From: Bradyrhizobium agreste
GTDB lineage: Bacteria > Pseudomonadota > Alphaproteobacteria > Rhizobiales > Xanthobacteraceae
Direction: 5' to 3'
DNA: 64,000 bases
Assembly (NCBI RefSeq): GCF_016031625.1
Contig: NZ_JACCHP010000017.1
Span: 158,397-222,396, forward strand
Both the position numbers and the translations under genes were made by a program. Shown one piece after another: positions 9,300-18,014 of the stretch. The stretch's first letter is position 1; every line of letters begins with the position of its first letter. The notes under the pieces are model-generated. The model was not told where the DNA came from. It saw only the letters and a program-made list of their open reading frames with translations, and made no database searches.

Positions 9300-10346
9300 A
9301 TGCTGGCTGATCGCATCGAAGCAAAATGGATCGACGCATTCTGCGAGATCTTTGAGCGATGCGCGGTCAAGGCCGGCGATACCGCGGCGATCCTCTCGGA
9401 AACCCAGTCGCGCGCGCTGAACGTGCATCTCGCGGAGCTGGCCCTGCTGCGGATGGGGGCGCGGCCGTTTCATGTGGTGATGCCGACACCGCGTAACCGG
9501 CATGTCGTTCCGGTCCGCTCAACCGGGGCGAGCGAGGCGATCCAAAAGCTTGGTCCAGTCATCACGGCGCTTCAGCAGGCCGGCTTCGTGGTGGATTGCA
9601 CCATCGAAGGACTGATGCATGCGGTCGAGACGCCGGAGATCCTCAAAGCCGGCGCGCGGATCCTGGTGATCTCCAACGAGCATCCCGAAGCGCTGGAGCG
9701 CATGGTGCCGGATTCCGCGCTCGAGAAGCGCGTTCGTGCCGCGGCCAAGATGTTGCGCGCGACCAAGCGGATGCGGGTGACCTCGAAGGCCGGCACGGCT
9801 CTCGACGTCGACATGGTCGGGGCCTCCACGGTCGGTGTGTGGGGCTGGACCGACAAGCCCGGCACGCTCGCGCATTGGCCCGGTGGAATCGTCGTCAGTT
9901 TCCCCAAGAGCGGGACCATCAACGGCACGCTGGTGATGGCGCCGGGCGACATCAACCTCACCTTCAAACGCTATCTGACGTCGCCGGTGAAGATGGCGCT
10001 GAAGGACGATTATGTCGTCGAGCTCGAAGGCGAGGGCACGGATGCCGCGATGATGCGCGCTTATCTCGCCGCCTGGGGTGATCGCGAAGCCTATGCCGTG
10101 TCGCATGTCGGCTTTGGCATGAATCCCGGTGCGCGCTATGAGGCGCTATCCATGTACGACCAGCGCGACACCAACGGCACCGAAATTCGGGCCGTCTCCG
10201 GCAACTTCCTGTTCTCGACCGGCGCAAATGAATTCGCAGGGCGCTATACGGCGGGGCATTTCGACCTGCCAATGATGGGAACGACGATCGAGCTCGACGG
10301 CGTTGCGGTGGTCCGGGAGGGTGTGCTCCAGGACGTCTTTGGCTAG
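9300..10346 (+). CDS. NicX-like (2,5-dihydroxypyridine 5,6-dioxygenase / M29-like family) protein
   Basis: 348 residues, the same length class as NicX, the ring-cleaving dioxygenase of nicotinate degradation, whose fold is related to M29 leucyl aminopeptidases. Conserved blocks include EILKAGARILVISNEHPEAL, TSKAGTALDVD, the HWPGG segment, SHVGFG (His269), SGNFLFSTGANEFAG and GHFDLP (His320, Asp322). The two His and one Asp fall where I recall the NicX iron ligands. The start has a GGGAGTGAGCC site upstream. It is probably a metal-dependent ring-cleavage enzyme or related hydrolase. Gene databases often label such proteins leucyl aminopeptidase, which is likely wrong functionally. Substrate unproven. 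Confidence 0.72.
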   Translation: MLADRIEAKWIDAFCEIFERCAVKAGDTAAILSETQSRALNVHLAELALLRMGARPFHVVMPTPRNRHVVPVRSTGASEAIQKLGPVITALQQAGFVVDCTIEGLMHAVETPEILKAGARILVISNEHPEALERMVPDSALEKRVRAAAKMLRATKRMRVTSKAGTALDVDMVGASTVGVWGWTDKPGTLAHWPGGIVVSFPKSGTINGTLVMAPGDINLTFKRYLTSPVKMALKDDYVVELEGEGTDAAMMRAYLAAWGDREAYAVSHVGFGMNPGARYEALSMYDQRDTNGTEIRAVSGNFLFSTGANEFAGRYTAGHFDLPMMGTTIELDGVAVVREGVLQDVFG

Positions 10347-11335
10347 CTGCGGTCGAGCACCGGGGGGCGCGCCAGTCCGAAGTGCCGGAGCAGGTCGACC
10401 ATCGCCTGGAGCCGTTTCGCGCGATAGGCGTCGACGTCGAGGCCGGAATAGTCGAGGAAGCCGGCGCCCGTGCGCAGGCCGATCCGGCCTTCATGCATGT
10501 TGCGGGAAATGACCTCCGGCGCGCGATAGCGGTCGCTGCCGAGCGCGCCTTCGAGGTAACGGCTGGCGTAGTACAGGACATCGCCGCCGCCCCAATCGAT
10601 GAACTCGAGCAGCCCAAGCACGGCATAGCGCAAGCCGAAGCCGTAGCGAATCGCCTTGTCGATCTCTTCGGCGCTGGCGACGCCTTCCTCGACCATACGC
10701 GCGGCCTCGTTCATTGCCAGCGCCTGGATGCGCGGAACGATGAAACCCGGTGTGGCGGCGCAGACCACCGGCACCTTCCCGATGCCTTCGAGCAGCGTCT
10801 TGACCTCGTCGATGACGACCGGGTCCGTCGTCTTGCCGGGCGAAACCTCGACCAGCGGGATCAGATAGGCCGGGTTGAGCCAATGCACATTGAGAAAGCG
10901 GCGCGGGTTCACGATCTCGCCCGAGAGATCGTCGACGAGGATGGTCGAGGTCGTCGACGCGATGATCGTGTCAGGGCGGACCTGCTTTGACGCCGCCCCC
11001 AGCACCTCGCGCTTGAGCTCGACGACTTCAGGAACGCCTTCGAAGACCATTCCTGCTTCGGCCAACGCTGCGCCGCTCCGGCTCGCCGGCACCACCGAGA
11101 CCCGCGCGATCAGCGGATCGACATCCGCGTCGCTGAGTAGACCCAGCTTGGACAGGCTGGCGAAGGTCTTACTGACTTCGCCGAGTGCGTCCGCCTCCAG
11201 CTTGGCGAAGTCTGTCGCGGACCGAGCCTTGACGTCGATCATCGTGACCTTGTGCCCGGCGTAGGCGAACGCGACGGCGATACCGCGCCCCATGCGTCCG
11301 GCCCCGAGACAGGCAATGTTGGCGCGACTGGTCAT
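10343..11335 (-). CDS. 3-hydroxyacyl-CoA dehydrogenase family protein
   Basis: NAD-binding N-terminal domain (CLGAGRMGRGIAVAFAYAGH) followed by the C-terminal 3-hydroxyacyl-CoA dehydrogenase domain (ATPGFIVPRIQALAMNEAARMVEEG, GFGLRYAVLGLLEFIDWGG). Single-function size (330 residues), unlike fused FadB. The FLNVHWLNPAYLIPLVEV segment contains the family catalytic histidine region. It is the last gene of a five-gene minus-strand operon and overlaps the convergent NicX-like gene by four bases at their 3' ends. It likely oxidises a 3-hydroxyacyl-CoA intermediate of the pathway in this operon. Confidence 0.88.
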   Translation of the reverse strand: MTSRANIACLGAGRMGRGIAVAFAYAGHKVTMIDVKARSATDFAKLEADALGEVSKTFASLSKLGLLSDADVDPLIARVSVVPASRSGAALAEAGMVFEGVPEVVELKREVLGAASKQVRPDTIIASTTSTILVDDLSGEIVNPRRFLNVHWLNPAYLIPLVEVSPGKTTDPVVIDEVKTLLEGIGKVPVVCAATPGFIVPRIQALAMNEAARMVEEGVASAEEIDKAIRYGFGLRYAVLGLLEFIDWGGGDVLYYASRYLEGALGSDRYRAPEVISRNMHEGRIGLRTGAGFLDYSGLDVDAYRAKRLQAMVDLLRHFGLARPPVLDRS

Positions 11336-11338
11336 TGA

Positions 11339-12427
11339 TCAGAATCCATCGCGAAGCAGCGTCTGCAATTCAGCCTTGCTGAGATCGCCGAGTCCCAGCG
11401 TCTGGAGCGTTCGGCCACCTCGCGCAAAATCTTCGCCGCAGACGGCGCCGCCGATCGACAGGAATGCTTTGGCCAGCGGTGTGTCCACGCCAGCCAGGCC
11501 GGCGACGGACACCAGCAGCGACAGCCCGAGTCGCAGATCCTCGCGCATGTAGCGGTGCTCGGTCAGCACGATCCGCTCGCGCCAGTCACCGGAATCGGTC
11601 AGACGGTCGTGCGAGCCGCGGCCATACATCCAGATCTCGCCCTCTCTCGCATAATGGTGAGCGAGCGGGAAATGCGGCGCGCCGTAGCCGAGTGCCTCGC
11701 GCACCGCGATGCGTTCTGCGTCGAGCGCGTCAGTGACGCGGCGGATCGCGGCTTGCGTGCCTTCCTTGTGAATGTCCCAGCGCTCGAAATGTTCGATCGG
11801 CCCTGCGTTCATCACGATCAACGGTGGATGAATGATCGGGCCCGCGTTCATCAGTGCGCCCGACAGCGCGTCTCCGCATGCCTCGATCACGTCCGGGAAA
11901 GCGCGTCCGATCATTCCGAGCGCGTGGGGCGCCTGGTCGAGCGGGAACACGCCGACCGGCAGTCGCTTGGCGCGGATGGTGATCGCGACCTCGAACGCTC
12001 CGTGCTTGCGGGTCAGCCACGGAAGCGTGCCCGTTTCGACAAAGCTTGCTTTGGCATGGTTGCCGGCATCTCGGGCCGCTTGGGCGAAGATCATCGAGCC
12101 AAACGTCGCTGGCGGCAGAAAGACGACCTGACCGTCGCGCAGATGCGGCGCGAGCTGGCGAGCGATGTCCGCTTGCGCGAAGGCAGGAGCCGGGCACAGG
12201 ATCAGCTCCGTGCCATCGACGGCGTCCGCCATGTCGGTCGTGACTAGCGCCAGCTTCGCGTCATGACGGCCGTTGTGATCCTTGACCAGGATGCGCGAGC
12301 CGGCAGCGCGATGCGCCGCGACCTGATCGGCATCGCGGCGCCAGAGCCGCACCTCATGGCCCGACAGCGCAAAATCGCCGGCCGCCGCGAAAGAGCCGTT
12401 TCCCCCACCCAGCACCGCGATCTTCAA
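11339..12427 (-). CDS. NAD/NADP octopine/nopaline dehydrogenase family protein
   Basis: Rossmann motif AVLGGGNGSFAAAGDFALSGHEV at the N-terminus, then an octopine-dehydrogenase-type C-terminal domain (residues about 185-330), where YGAPHFPLAHHY and YMREDLRLGLSLLVSVAGLAGV are typical. These enzymes reductively join a keto acid to an amino acid or reduce related 2-keto acids. In a beta-oxidation operon this is an unusual member. It sits 3 bp upstream of the 3-hydroxyacyl-CoA dehydrogenase stop side and overlaps the acyl-CoA ligase gene by four bases (12424-12427), so it is co-translated. Physiological substrate unknown. Confidence 0.82.
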   Translation of the reverse strand: MKIAVLGGGNGSFAAAGDFALSGHEVRLWRRDADQVAAHRAAGSRILVKDHNGRHDAKLALVTTDMADAVDGTELILCPAPAFAQADIARQLAPHLRDGQVVFLPPATFGSMIFAQAARDAGNHAKASFVETGTLPWLTRKHGAFEVAITIRAKRLPVGVFPLDQAPHALGMIGRAFPDVIEACGDALSGALMNAGPIIHPPLIVMNAGPIEHFERWDIHKEGTQAAIRRVTDALDAERIAVREALGYGAPHFPLAHHYAREGEIWMYGRGSHDRLTDSGDWRERIVLTEHRYMREDLRLGLSLLVSVAGLAGVDTPLAKAFLSIGGAVCGEDFARGGRTLQTLGLGDLSKAELQTLLRDGF

Positions 12428-13959
12428 GACGCTTCTCCTTGCGCGCGCGACTGCGCATCAAGCTGCTTCAGCAGGAAATGCTGGACCTTGCCAAGCGCCG
12501 TGCGAGGCAGGTCGGTGACGAAGACGATCTCGCGCGGAACCTTGTAGCGCGCGAGTTGCGCCTGAAGATGCGCCTTCAATTCGTCAGCCTCGAGCCTGCA
12601 GCCGGATCTCGCAATGACATAGGCGATCGGCACCTCGTCCCAGCGCGGGTCAGGCCGGCCGATCACGGCGCATTCGCTGACGTCGGGGTGTTCGAGCAGG
12701 ACGCGCTCGACCTCGGCCGGGTAGACGTTTTCTCCGCCTGAAATGATCATGTTCTTCTTGCGGTCGCGGACCCAGAAATAGCCGTCGGCGTCGCACAGGC
12801 CGATATCGCCGGTGCGATACCAGCCGTCGTGCAGCGCCTCGCGCGTTGCGGCCTCGTTGCCCCAATATTCGAAGAACACGTTGGGGCCGCGCACGGCGAT
12901 CTCGCCCGGCGTGCTCGCGGGCAGTTCGTCGCCGGCCTGATCGATCACCTTTGCTTCGCAGCACAGGCCGGCAAGGCCGGTCGACCCTGAGCGCGAGAGA
13001 TCGCCGCCAAGCCGCGTGTAGACGGCGATCGGGCAGGTTTCGGTCGAGCCATAGACCTGAAGCACCGGGACATCGCGCGCAACGAAGCGCTCGATCAGGT
13101 GCGGTGGCACGATGGTCGAGCCGGTGGCAACGGCCCTGAGTGAGGAAAGATCGGCGGTCGCCCAGGCAGGATGCTCGCTCACCGCCTGAAGGATCGCAGG
13201 AACCATCACCGTGAGTGTCGGCCGTTCCCCTTCGATGGCTGCAAGCGCGGCGTCCGGCGTGAAGCGCGCGTGCACCGTGACCGTCGCGCCCAATTGGAGC
13301 GCGGGCGTGGTCTGGATGTTGAGACCCCCGACGTGGAAGAACGGCAGCACGGTCAGCACGTGGTCGTCAGACGTCATGTTGTGCATGTGCTGGCTCATGA
13401 CGCCGTTCCAGAACAGCGCCTCCTGGCGCAGCACCGCGCCCTTGGGCCTTCCCGTCGTGCCTGACGTGTAGACGATGAGCAGCGGGCAGGAGAGGTCGGT
13501 GTGCGGATTTCGGCTCGTGCCGTCACCGCGGGCCAGCAAGTCTTCGAACGTCGTGCCGCGAGGCGGCGTGAAGTCGAGGCCGACAACGGATGTCCCAGCC
13601 GCGGTGTGCCCAAGCTCGGCAAGCACTCCGGAAAACGCCTGCTCCAGCAACAGGACCTTGGCACCGGCATCGCTGAGAATGAAAAGCTGCTCGGCGACGG
13701 CCAGTCGCCAGTTCAGCGGCACCAGCATCGCGCCGAGCCGCGCACAGGCGTAGAGCACAACCAGATAATCCGGCCGGTTCAGGCTTAGAATCGCGACACG
13801 GTCGCCACGGCCGACGCCGAGCTCCCGCTTCAAGGCTGTCGCGGTCCGTTCGATCCGTGCGGCGAATGCCGCGTAACTCAGCCGCCTGCCTTCGAAGGCA
13901 ATGGCCGTCTTGTCTGGCGCGAACGCCGCGTTGCGGTCGATCAGGCTACAGAGGTCCAC
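12424..13959 (-). CDS. AMP-dependent acyl-CoA synthetase (class I adenylate-forming)
   Basis: Activates a carboxylic acid to its CoA thioester with ATP. It shows the P-loop YTSGTTGRPKGAVL, the YGSTETCP motif, GWYRTGDIG and the C-terminal lysine motif RTALGKVQ. 511 residues is normal for medium-chain or aromatic acid ligases. It lies in the minus-strand operon with an acyl-CoA dehydrogenase (13962) and hydroxyacyl-CoA dehydrogenase (10343), which gives a complete activation and beta-oxidation-like set apart from a hydratase; the hydratase at 17077 could supply that step. Confidence 0.9.
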   Translation of the reverse strand: MDLCSLIDRNAAFAPDKTAIAFEGRRLSYAAFAARIERTATALKRELGVGRGDRVAILSLNRPDYLVVLYACARLGAMLVPLNWRLAVAEQLFILSDAGAKVLLLEQAFSGVLAELGHTAAGTSVVGLDFTPPRGTTFEDLLARGDGTSRNPHTDLSCPLLIVYTSGTTGRPKGAVLRQEALFWNGVMSQHMHNMTSDDHVLTVLPFFHVGGLNIQTTPALQLGATVTVHARFTPDAALAAIEGERPTLTVMVPAILQAVSEHPAWATADLSSLRAVATGSTIVPPHLIERFVARDVPVLQVYGSTETCPIAVYTRLGGDLSRSGSTGLAGLCCEAKVIDQAGDELPASTPGEIAVRGPNVFFEYWGNEAATREALHDGWYRTGDIGLCDADGYFWVRDRKKNMIISGGENVYPAEVERVLLEHPDVSECAVIGRPDPRWDEVPIAYVIARSGCRLEADELKAHLQAQLARYKVPREIVFVTDLPRTALGKVQHFLLKQLDAQSRAQGEAS

Positions 13960-13961
13960 GG

Positions 13962-15251
13962 TCAGTCGTCCGTTTCACCGGCCTCGTAAAGCGCTTCGCG
14001 GCCGATCCGGTCGAGGCAGAGCTCGGCGGTCCAGGGCAGCATTAGCGAACCGCAGCGGCTGTCCCGATAGATCCGCTCCAGCGGCAGCGAGCGAAGCATG
14101 GCCTGGCCGCCGCAGGTGCGGATCGCGAGCGCGGCGAGCTCATTGGCGCCCTCCATCACCGAATATTGCGCGGCATAGGCGCGCAGCACCTGCTCCTTGC
14201 TCGGATTGGCGCGCGCCTCGGTCACGGCCTGGAACCAGATTGCCTTGATCTGCTCCAGCTTGATCTGCATCTGCGCCACCGCGATCTGCTTGGTCGGGTA
14301 CATGCGGCGCTTGACCGGCGGCATGCCCGAGACTTCGCCGCGCAAGTAACGCACGGTGAAATCGTAGGCGGCTTGCGCCAGGCCCATATAGGTCGGCGAC
14401 AGCGTCAGGAACATGTGGGGCCAGCGCATCGCGGCCTGGAAATAGACGCCGCGCGGCATCAGCGCCGAATCTTCCGGAACGAACACGTCCTTGAACAGTA
14501 GCGTCCGTGAGACCGTGCCGCGCATGCCGAGCGGATCCCAGTCGCCGACGACCGAGACGCCTTCTGATTTGGCCGATATCGCCAGGTAAAGCGTATTGCG
14601 GCGCGACGCCTTCTCGCCTTGCTCGATCTCGGTGCAAAGCACGCCATAATAGTCGGCGTGGCCTGAGAGCGAGGCAAAGATCTTCTTGCCGTTGACGATC
14701 CAGCCGCCTTTGACCGGTCTTGCTTCCGTGCCGAAAGCAACGCCGCCGGCAGCGGCAGCTCCGCCTTCGGAGAAGGGCTGCGAATAGATCGCGCCGTCCT
14801 CGACGATGCGCTTGTAATGGATCGCGCGCCGCTGCTCGTGCTCGGCGCGCGTCTGCCCATCCATGTCCAGATCGTCGGCGAGGGGACCTGACCACAGCGT
14901 CGAGCAGACATGCATGTTCCAGGTCAGCGCGGTCGCGCCACAATAGCGGCCGATCTCGGCTGCCGCGAGTGCATAGGTCTGGTAATTCGCACCGAGGCCG
15001 CCGTGCTTCTTTGGCACGGCGATACCGAGCAGACCGACGCGATGAAGGTCACGATAATTCTCGGTCGGGAACGTCGCCTCGCGATCATAGGCCGCGGCGC
15101 GCGCCGCGAATACGCTCTGGCCGATTTCGCGAGCGCGCGTGACGATATCGGCCTGCTCCTCCCTCAAGCGGAATGCGACAGGGTCGAAGATCGGCGCATC
15201 CAGCGCGACCTTATTGGTCGTGCCAATCGTCTTGCTGACTTGCATGGTCAT
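13962..15251 (-). CDS. acyl-CoA dehydrogenase
   Basis: FAD-dependent acyl-CoA dehydrogenase fold, 429 residues. N-terminal helical domain contains LHRVGLLGIAVPKKHGGLGANYQ; central FAD/substrate segments include GVAFGTEARPVKGGWIVNGKKIFASLSGHADYY and DPLGMRGTVSRTLLFKDVFVP; the C-terminal end is ACGGQAMLRSLPLERIYRDSRCG. The last resembles the RDSRxG flavin-contact of acyl-CoA dehydrogenases. It introduces a double bond into an acyl-CoA (or acts as a related oxidase). It lies two bases from the ligase gene in the same operon. Confidence 0.88.
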   Translation of the reverse strand: MTMQVSKTIGTTNKVALDAPIFDPVAFRLREEQADIVTRAREIGQSVFAARAAAYDREATFPTENYRDLHRVGLLGIAVPKKHGGLGANYQTYALAAAEIGRYCGATALTWNMHVCSTLWSGPLADDLDMDGQTRAEHEQRRAIHYKRIVEDGAIYSQPFSEGGAAAAGGVAFGTEARPVKGGWIVNGKKIFASLSGHADYYGVLCTEIEQGEKASRRNTLYLAISAKSEGVSVVGDWDPLGMRGTVSRTLLFKDVFVPEDSALMPRGVYFQAAMRWPHMFLTLSPTYMGLAQAAYDFTVRYLRGEVSGMPPVKRRMYPTKQIAVAQMQIKLEQIKAIWFQAVTEARANPSKEQVLRAYAAQYSVMEGANELAALAIRTCGGQAMLRSLPLERIYRDSRCGSLMLPWTAELCLDRIGREALYEAGETDD

Positions 15252-15263
15252 CGCGCTGTCACC

Positions 15264-16079
15264 TTACGCTTTCGTCGCGAGAGAGTTCAGAAACCGCCCG
15301 AGAGCTTCGTCGAAGGCCTCGGGACGTTCGAGATTGGCGAGATGGCCGACGCAAGGCAGTTCGACATATTCAGCCCCTGGAATAAAGGTCGCCGTCTTGG
15401 CCATCATCGCCGCGGGCGCGTTGTTGTCCTTTAAGCCGGACAGCAGCAGCGTCGGGACGGAAATAGTGCCAAGCGTGCTGCGCTGATCGAAGCCGATGAG
15501 AGCCAGCATCATGGCGCGATAGCTGGCCTCGGGCACGCTCCCCATGCATTCGCGGGCAATCTCCATCCCGTTCGGATCGGGATCGTCGCCGACGAGCTCC
15601 TTCACCAGGGAGGGGGCCAGCGACCTCATCGTCTCCCCACGATCGAGCGGCCCGAGCCTTGCCGCGATGAACGATTTCTGCCAGTCGCCGTCCGCCTTCC
15701 CGAAGGCAGGGCTGGTCTGCGCCAGCACGACCGCGCGTGCCAATTTGGGGAACTGAACCAGCCACTTCTGAACGATCATGCCGCCGATGGAATGGCCGAT
15801 CAGAACTGGCCTGCTGACGCCGAGTTGCGCGATGAATTGCTGCAGCGCCTCCGCCAGGGCATCGATACTGACGCTCGCAAGCGGCGCCGATCCGCCATAA
15901 CCGGGCATGTCCCATGCGATCGCGCGGAAACGGTCCCCGAATGTGGCAAGCTGCCGCCGCCAGGCCCGCGCCGCGCCGCCGATGCCGTGCAGGAAGATCA
16001 GCGGTATCGCGCCCGGATCGCCCGCGGCTTCGTAGGCGAAACGTCCGTCCGTCGTTAGCATTGGCACAGGCTGCGACAC
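15264..16079 (-). CDS. alpha/beta-fold hydrolase
   Basis: 271-residue alpha/beta hydrolase. Oxyanion segment FLHGIGGAARAW, nucleophile elbow GHSIGGM (Ser), acid region after LLLSGLKDNNAP (Asp), and catalytic histidine in CVGHLANLERPEAF. First gene of the minus-strand operon that runs to 10343. In CoA-dependent aromatic pathways such hydrolases act as ring-product hydrolases or thioesterases; with a NicX-like dioxygenase nearby a deformylase role (NicD-like) is also conceivable. An operator-like inverted repeat lies about 70 bp upstream of the start. Confidence 0.82.
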   Translation of the reverse strand: MSQPVPMLTTDGRFAYEAAGDPGAIPLIFLHGIGGAARAWRRQLATFGDRFRAIAWDMPGYGGSAPLASVSIDALAEALQQFIAQLGVSRPVLIGHSIGGMIVQKWLVQFPKLARAVVLAQTSPAFGKADGDWQKSFIAARLGPLDRGETMRSLAPSLVKELVGDDPDPNGMEIARECMGSVPEASYRAMMLALIGFDQRSTLGTISVPTLLLSGLKDNNAPAAMMAKTATFIPGAEYVELPCVGHLANLERPEAFDEALGRFLNSLATKA

Positions 16080-16141
16080 GCGACATCCTTCTGCTCGGCC
16101 CCATCGATGCTAACAGGCCTGTGGGGGATGGAAAGCGATAA

Positions 16142-16155
16142 TTTTATACTTAAAG
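16142..16155. promoter_or_regulatory. putative MarR operator, copy 1 (TTTTATACTTAAAG)
   Basis: Matches 11 of 14 positions of the site at 17967 (TTTTAGGCTTAAAA). It lies 63 bp upstream of the hydrolase gene heading the minus-strand operon. One of six related sites in the 16-24 kb region. Confidence 0.5.
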
Positions 16156-16218
16156 CAATTTTCGGGCCGCCTCCGATGCGACGCACTCGCCGGCCGAGCG
16201 CCGCTTTCGTTGCAAAAA

Positions 16219-16232
16219 CTTGAAGGTTAAAA
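16219..16232. promoter_or_regulatory. putative MarR operator, copy 2 (CTTGAAGGTTAAAA)
   Basis: Same inverted-repeat class with weaker match (10 of 14 to the copy at 23558). It lies 41 bp upstream of the SDR start at 16274, so the divergent region 16080-16273 has one site for each direction. Confidence 0.45.
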
Positions 16233-16273
16233 TATATCGGAAGTACGATCACGAGATCCGAGGGAGCCAGCGC

Positions 16274-17035
16274 ATGTCCGGATTGCCGCATTCGCCGCAC
16301 GCGCTGGTCACCGGTGGCGGACGGGGCATCGGCCGCGCTATCGCGTCGGCTCTCGTCGGCGCCGGCGCGACCGTAACCGTGCTCGGCCGGAGCGCGGCGG
16401 TTCTCGACGAGGCGGTCAATGCAGGCGCCGCGCACTTTGCGGCTGTCGCCGATGTCTCGAACGAAGCGTCTCTGAAAGCCGCGATCGCCGGGGCAAGTGC
16501 GCGCAAGCCGATCGACATTCTGATTGCCAACGCGGGCAGCGCTGAATCGGCTCCGTTCGCGAAATCGGACAGCGCGCTCTTCAGCCGGATGATGGATGTC
16601 AATTTTATGGGCGTCGTGCATGCCGTCCAGGCCGTGCTGCCGGGCATGAAGGATCGTCCCTACGGCCGCATCGTCGCGGTGGCGTCCACCGCAGGGCTCA
16701 AGGGCTATGCCTATGTCAGCGCGTATGCAGCGGCCAAGCACGCCGTCATCGGCCTGGTGCGTTCGCTCGCCCTCGAGATGGCCGGAAGCAACGTCACCGT
16801 GAATGCGGTGTGCCCCGGTTTCACCGACACCGACCTCGTCGCTGGGAGCATCGACAACATCATGAAGAAGACGGGCCGAACCCGCGAGCAGGCGATTGCC
16901 GAGCTCGCGAAGCACAATCCGCAAGGACGCCTGGTCACGCCTCAGGAGGTCGCAGACGCGGTTCTCTGGCTGTGCGGGGAGGGCGCGAGCGCGATCACCG
17001 GACAGGCGATCGCGGTGGCCGGTGGCGAAGTCTAG
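16274..17035 (+). CDS. short-chain dehydrogenase/reductase (3-hydroxyacyl-CoA dehydrogenase-like)
   Basis: Classical SDR: cofactor motif TGGGRGIGRA, NAG motif in ILIANAGSAE, catalytic Ser in VASTAGL and YAAAK, and the C-terminal segment SAITGQAIAVAGGEV. 253 residues. ATG 16274 has an AGGGAG site seven bases upstream; the open frame continues to 16220 but that part would cover an operator-like site. It is first in a plus-strand unit with the enoyl-CoA hydratase (41 bp downstream) and the fused monooxygenase. Likely oxidises a hydroxyacyl-CoA or alicyclic hydroxy intermediate of the anthranilate-CoA route. Confidence 0.87.
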   Translation: MSGLPHSPHALVTGGGRGIGRAIASALVGAGATVTVLGRSAAVLDEAVNAGAAHFAAVADVSNEASLKAAIAGASARKPIDILIANAGSAESAPFAKSDSALFSRMMDVNFMGVVHAVQAVLPGMKDRPYGRIVAVASTAGLKGYAYVSAYAAAKHAVIGLVRSLALEMAGSNVTVNAVCPGFTDTDLVAGSIDNIMKKTGRTREQAIAELAKHNPQGRLVTPQEVADAVLWLCGEGASAITGQAIAVAGGEV

Positions 17036-17076
17036 CCTGTCTGGCAGGCACGGAACAAGAAAGCCAAGGAGATCCC

Positions 17077-17913
17077 ATGAGCAGACCAGCAAATCCCGTC
17101 ACGGTGCCGGTTGCGGATTACTCGCCGCAGCACTTCCTGCTGGCCGTGGTCGACGGCGTTGCCACGGTCACGCTCAATCGCCCCGAACGAAAGAATCCGC
17201 TGACGTTCGAGAGCTATCGGGAACTGACCGATTTCTTCCGTGCCTGCGCCTTCGACGACGCGGTCAAGTCGATCGTCGTCACCGGTGCCGGCGGCAATTT
17301 CTCGTCCGGCGGCGACGTGTTCGAGATCATCGGCCCGCTGGTGAAGATGGACACCAAGGGTCTGACCGCCTTCACGCGCATGACCGGCGACCTGGTCAAG
17401 GCGATGCGGGCCTGTCCGCAGCCGATCGTGGCCGCGGTCGAAGGTATCTGTGCCGGGGCCGGAGCGATTATCGCCATGGCATCGGACATGCGCCTTGCGG
17501 CGAGCGGAGCCAAGGTGGCGTTCCTGTTCAACAAGGTGGGGCTGGCCGGCTGCGACATGGGTGCTTGCGCGATTCTGCCGCGGATCATCGGGCAGTCCCG
17601 CGCCTCCGAGCTGCTCTACACCGGCCGGTTCATGACCGCGGAGGAGGGCGAGCGCTGGGGCTTCTTCAGCCGCATCGTCACGCCGGAGCAGGTGCTGCCT
17701 CAGGCGCAGGTTCTGGCTAGGCAGGTCGCGGAAGGCCCGACCTTCGCCAACACCATGACCAAGCGGATGCTGGCCATGGAATGGGCGATGTCGGTGGAGG
17801 AGGCGATCGAAGCGGAGGCCGTGGCGCAAGCGCTGTGCATGACCACGGCGGATTTCGAGCGCGCCTTCGAGGCTTTCGCCAACAAGGTCAAACCGGTCTT
17901 CAGGGGCGATTGA
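17077..17913 (+). CDS. enoyl-CoA hydratase/isomerase family protein
   Basis: Crotonase fold, 278 residues. Oxyanion-hole segments are GAGGNFSSGGDVFEI and GICAGAGAIIAMASDMRLAA, followed by FLFNKVGLAGCDMGACAILPRIIG, where catalytic acids usually sit. ATG 17077 is chosen because AAGGAG precedes it; the open frame runs back into the SDR gene. Family members with this type of active site occur beside 2-aminobenzoyl-CoA monooxygenase/reductase genes and may hydrolyse or hydrate the ring-reduced CoA ester. Same operon direction as the SDR and the fused monooxygenase. Confidence 0.87.
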   Translation: MSRPANPVTVPVADYSPQHFLLAVVDGVATVTLNRPERKNPLTFESYRELTDFFRACAFDDAVKSIVVTGAGGNFSSGGDVFEIIGPLVKMDTKGLTAFTRMTGDLVKAMRACPQPIVAAVEGICAGAGAIIAMASDMRLAASGAKVAFLFNKVGLAGCDMGACAILPRIIGQSRASELLYTGRFMTAEEGERWGFFSRIVTPEQVLPQAQVLARQVAEGPTFANTMTKRMLAMEWAMSVEEAIEAEAVAQALCMTTADFERAFEAFANKVKPVFRGD

Positions 17914-17966
17914 GCCGGTTGCAATTATCTGGAGCCAATCCAGCGAGGGGGACTTGCGGGAAATTA

Positions 17967-17980
17967 TTTTAGGCTTAAAA
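17967..17980. promoter_or_regulatory. putative MarR operator, copy 3 (TTTTAGGCTTAAAA)
   Basis: Near-palindrome, 35 bp upstream of the fused monooxygenase gene. Its sequence is exactly the reverse complement of the copy at 24266. It suggests a separate promoter for the monooxygenase in addition to the SDR promoter. Confidence 0.6.
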
Positions 17981-18014
17981 TAGTTTCATGGCCGGGTGAA
18001 GTGACGAGGCTCCC

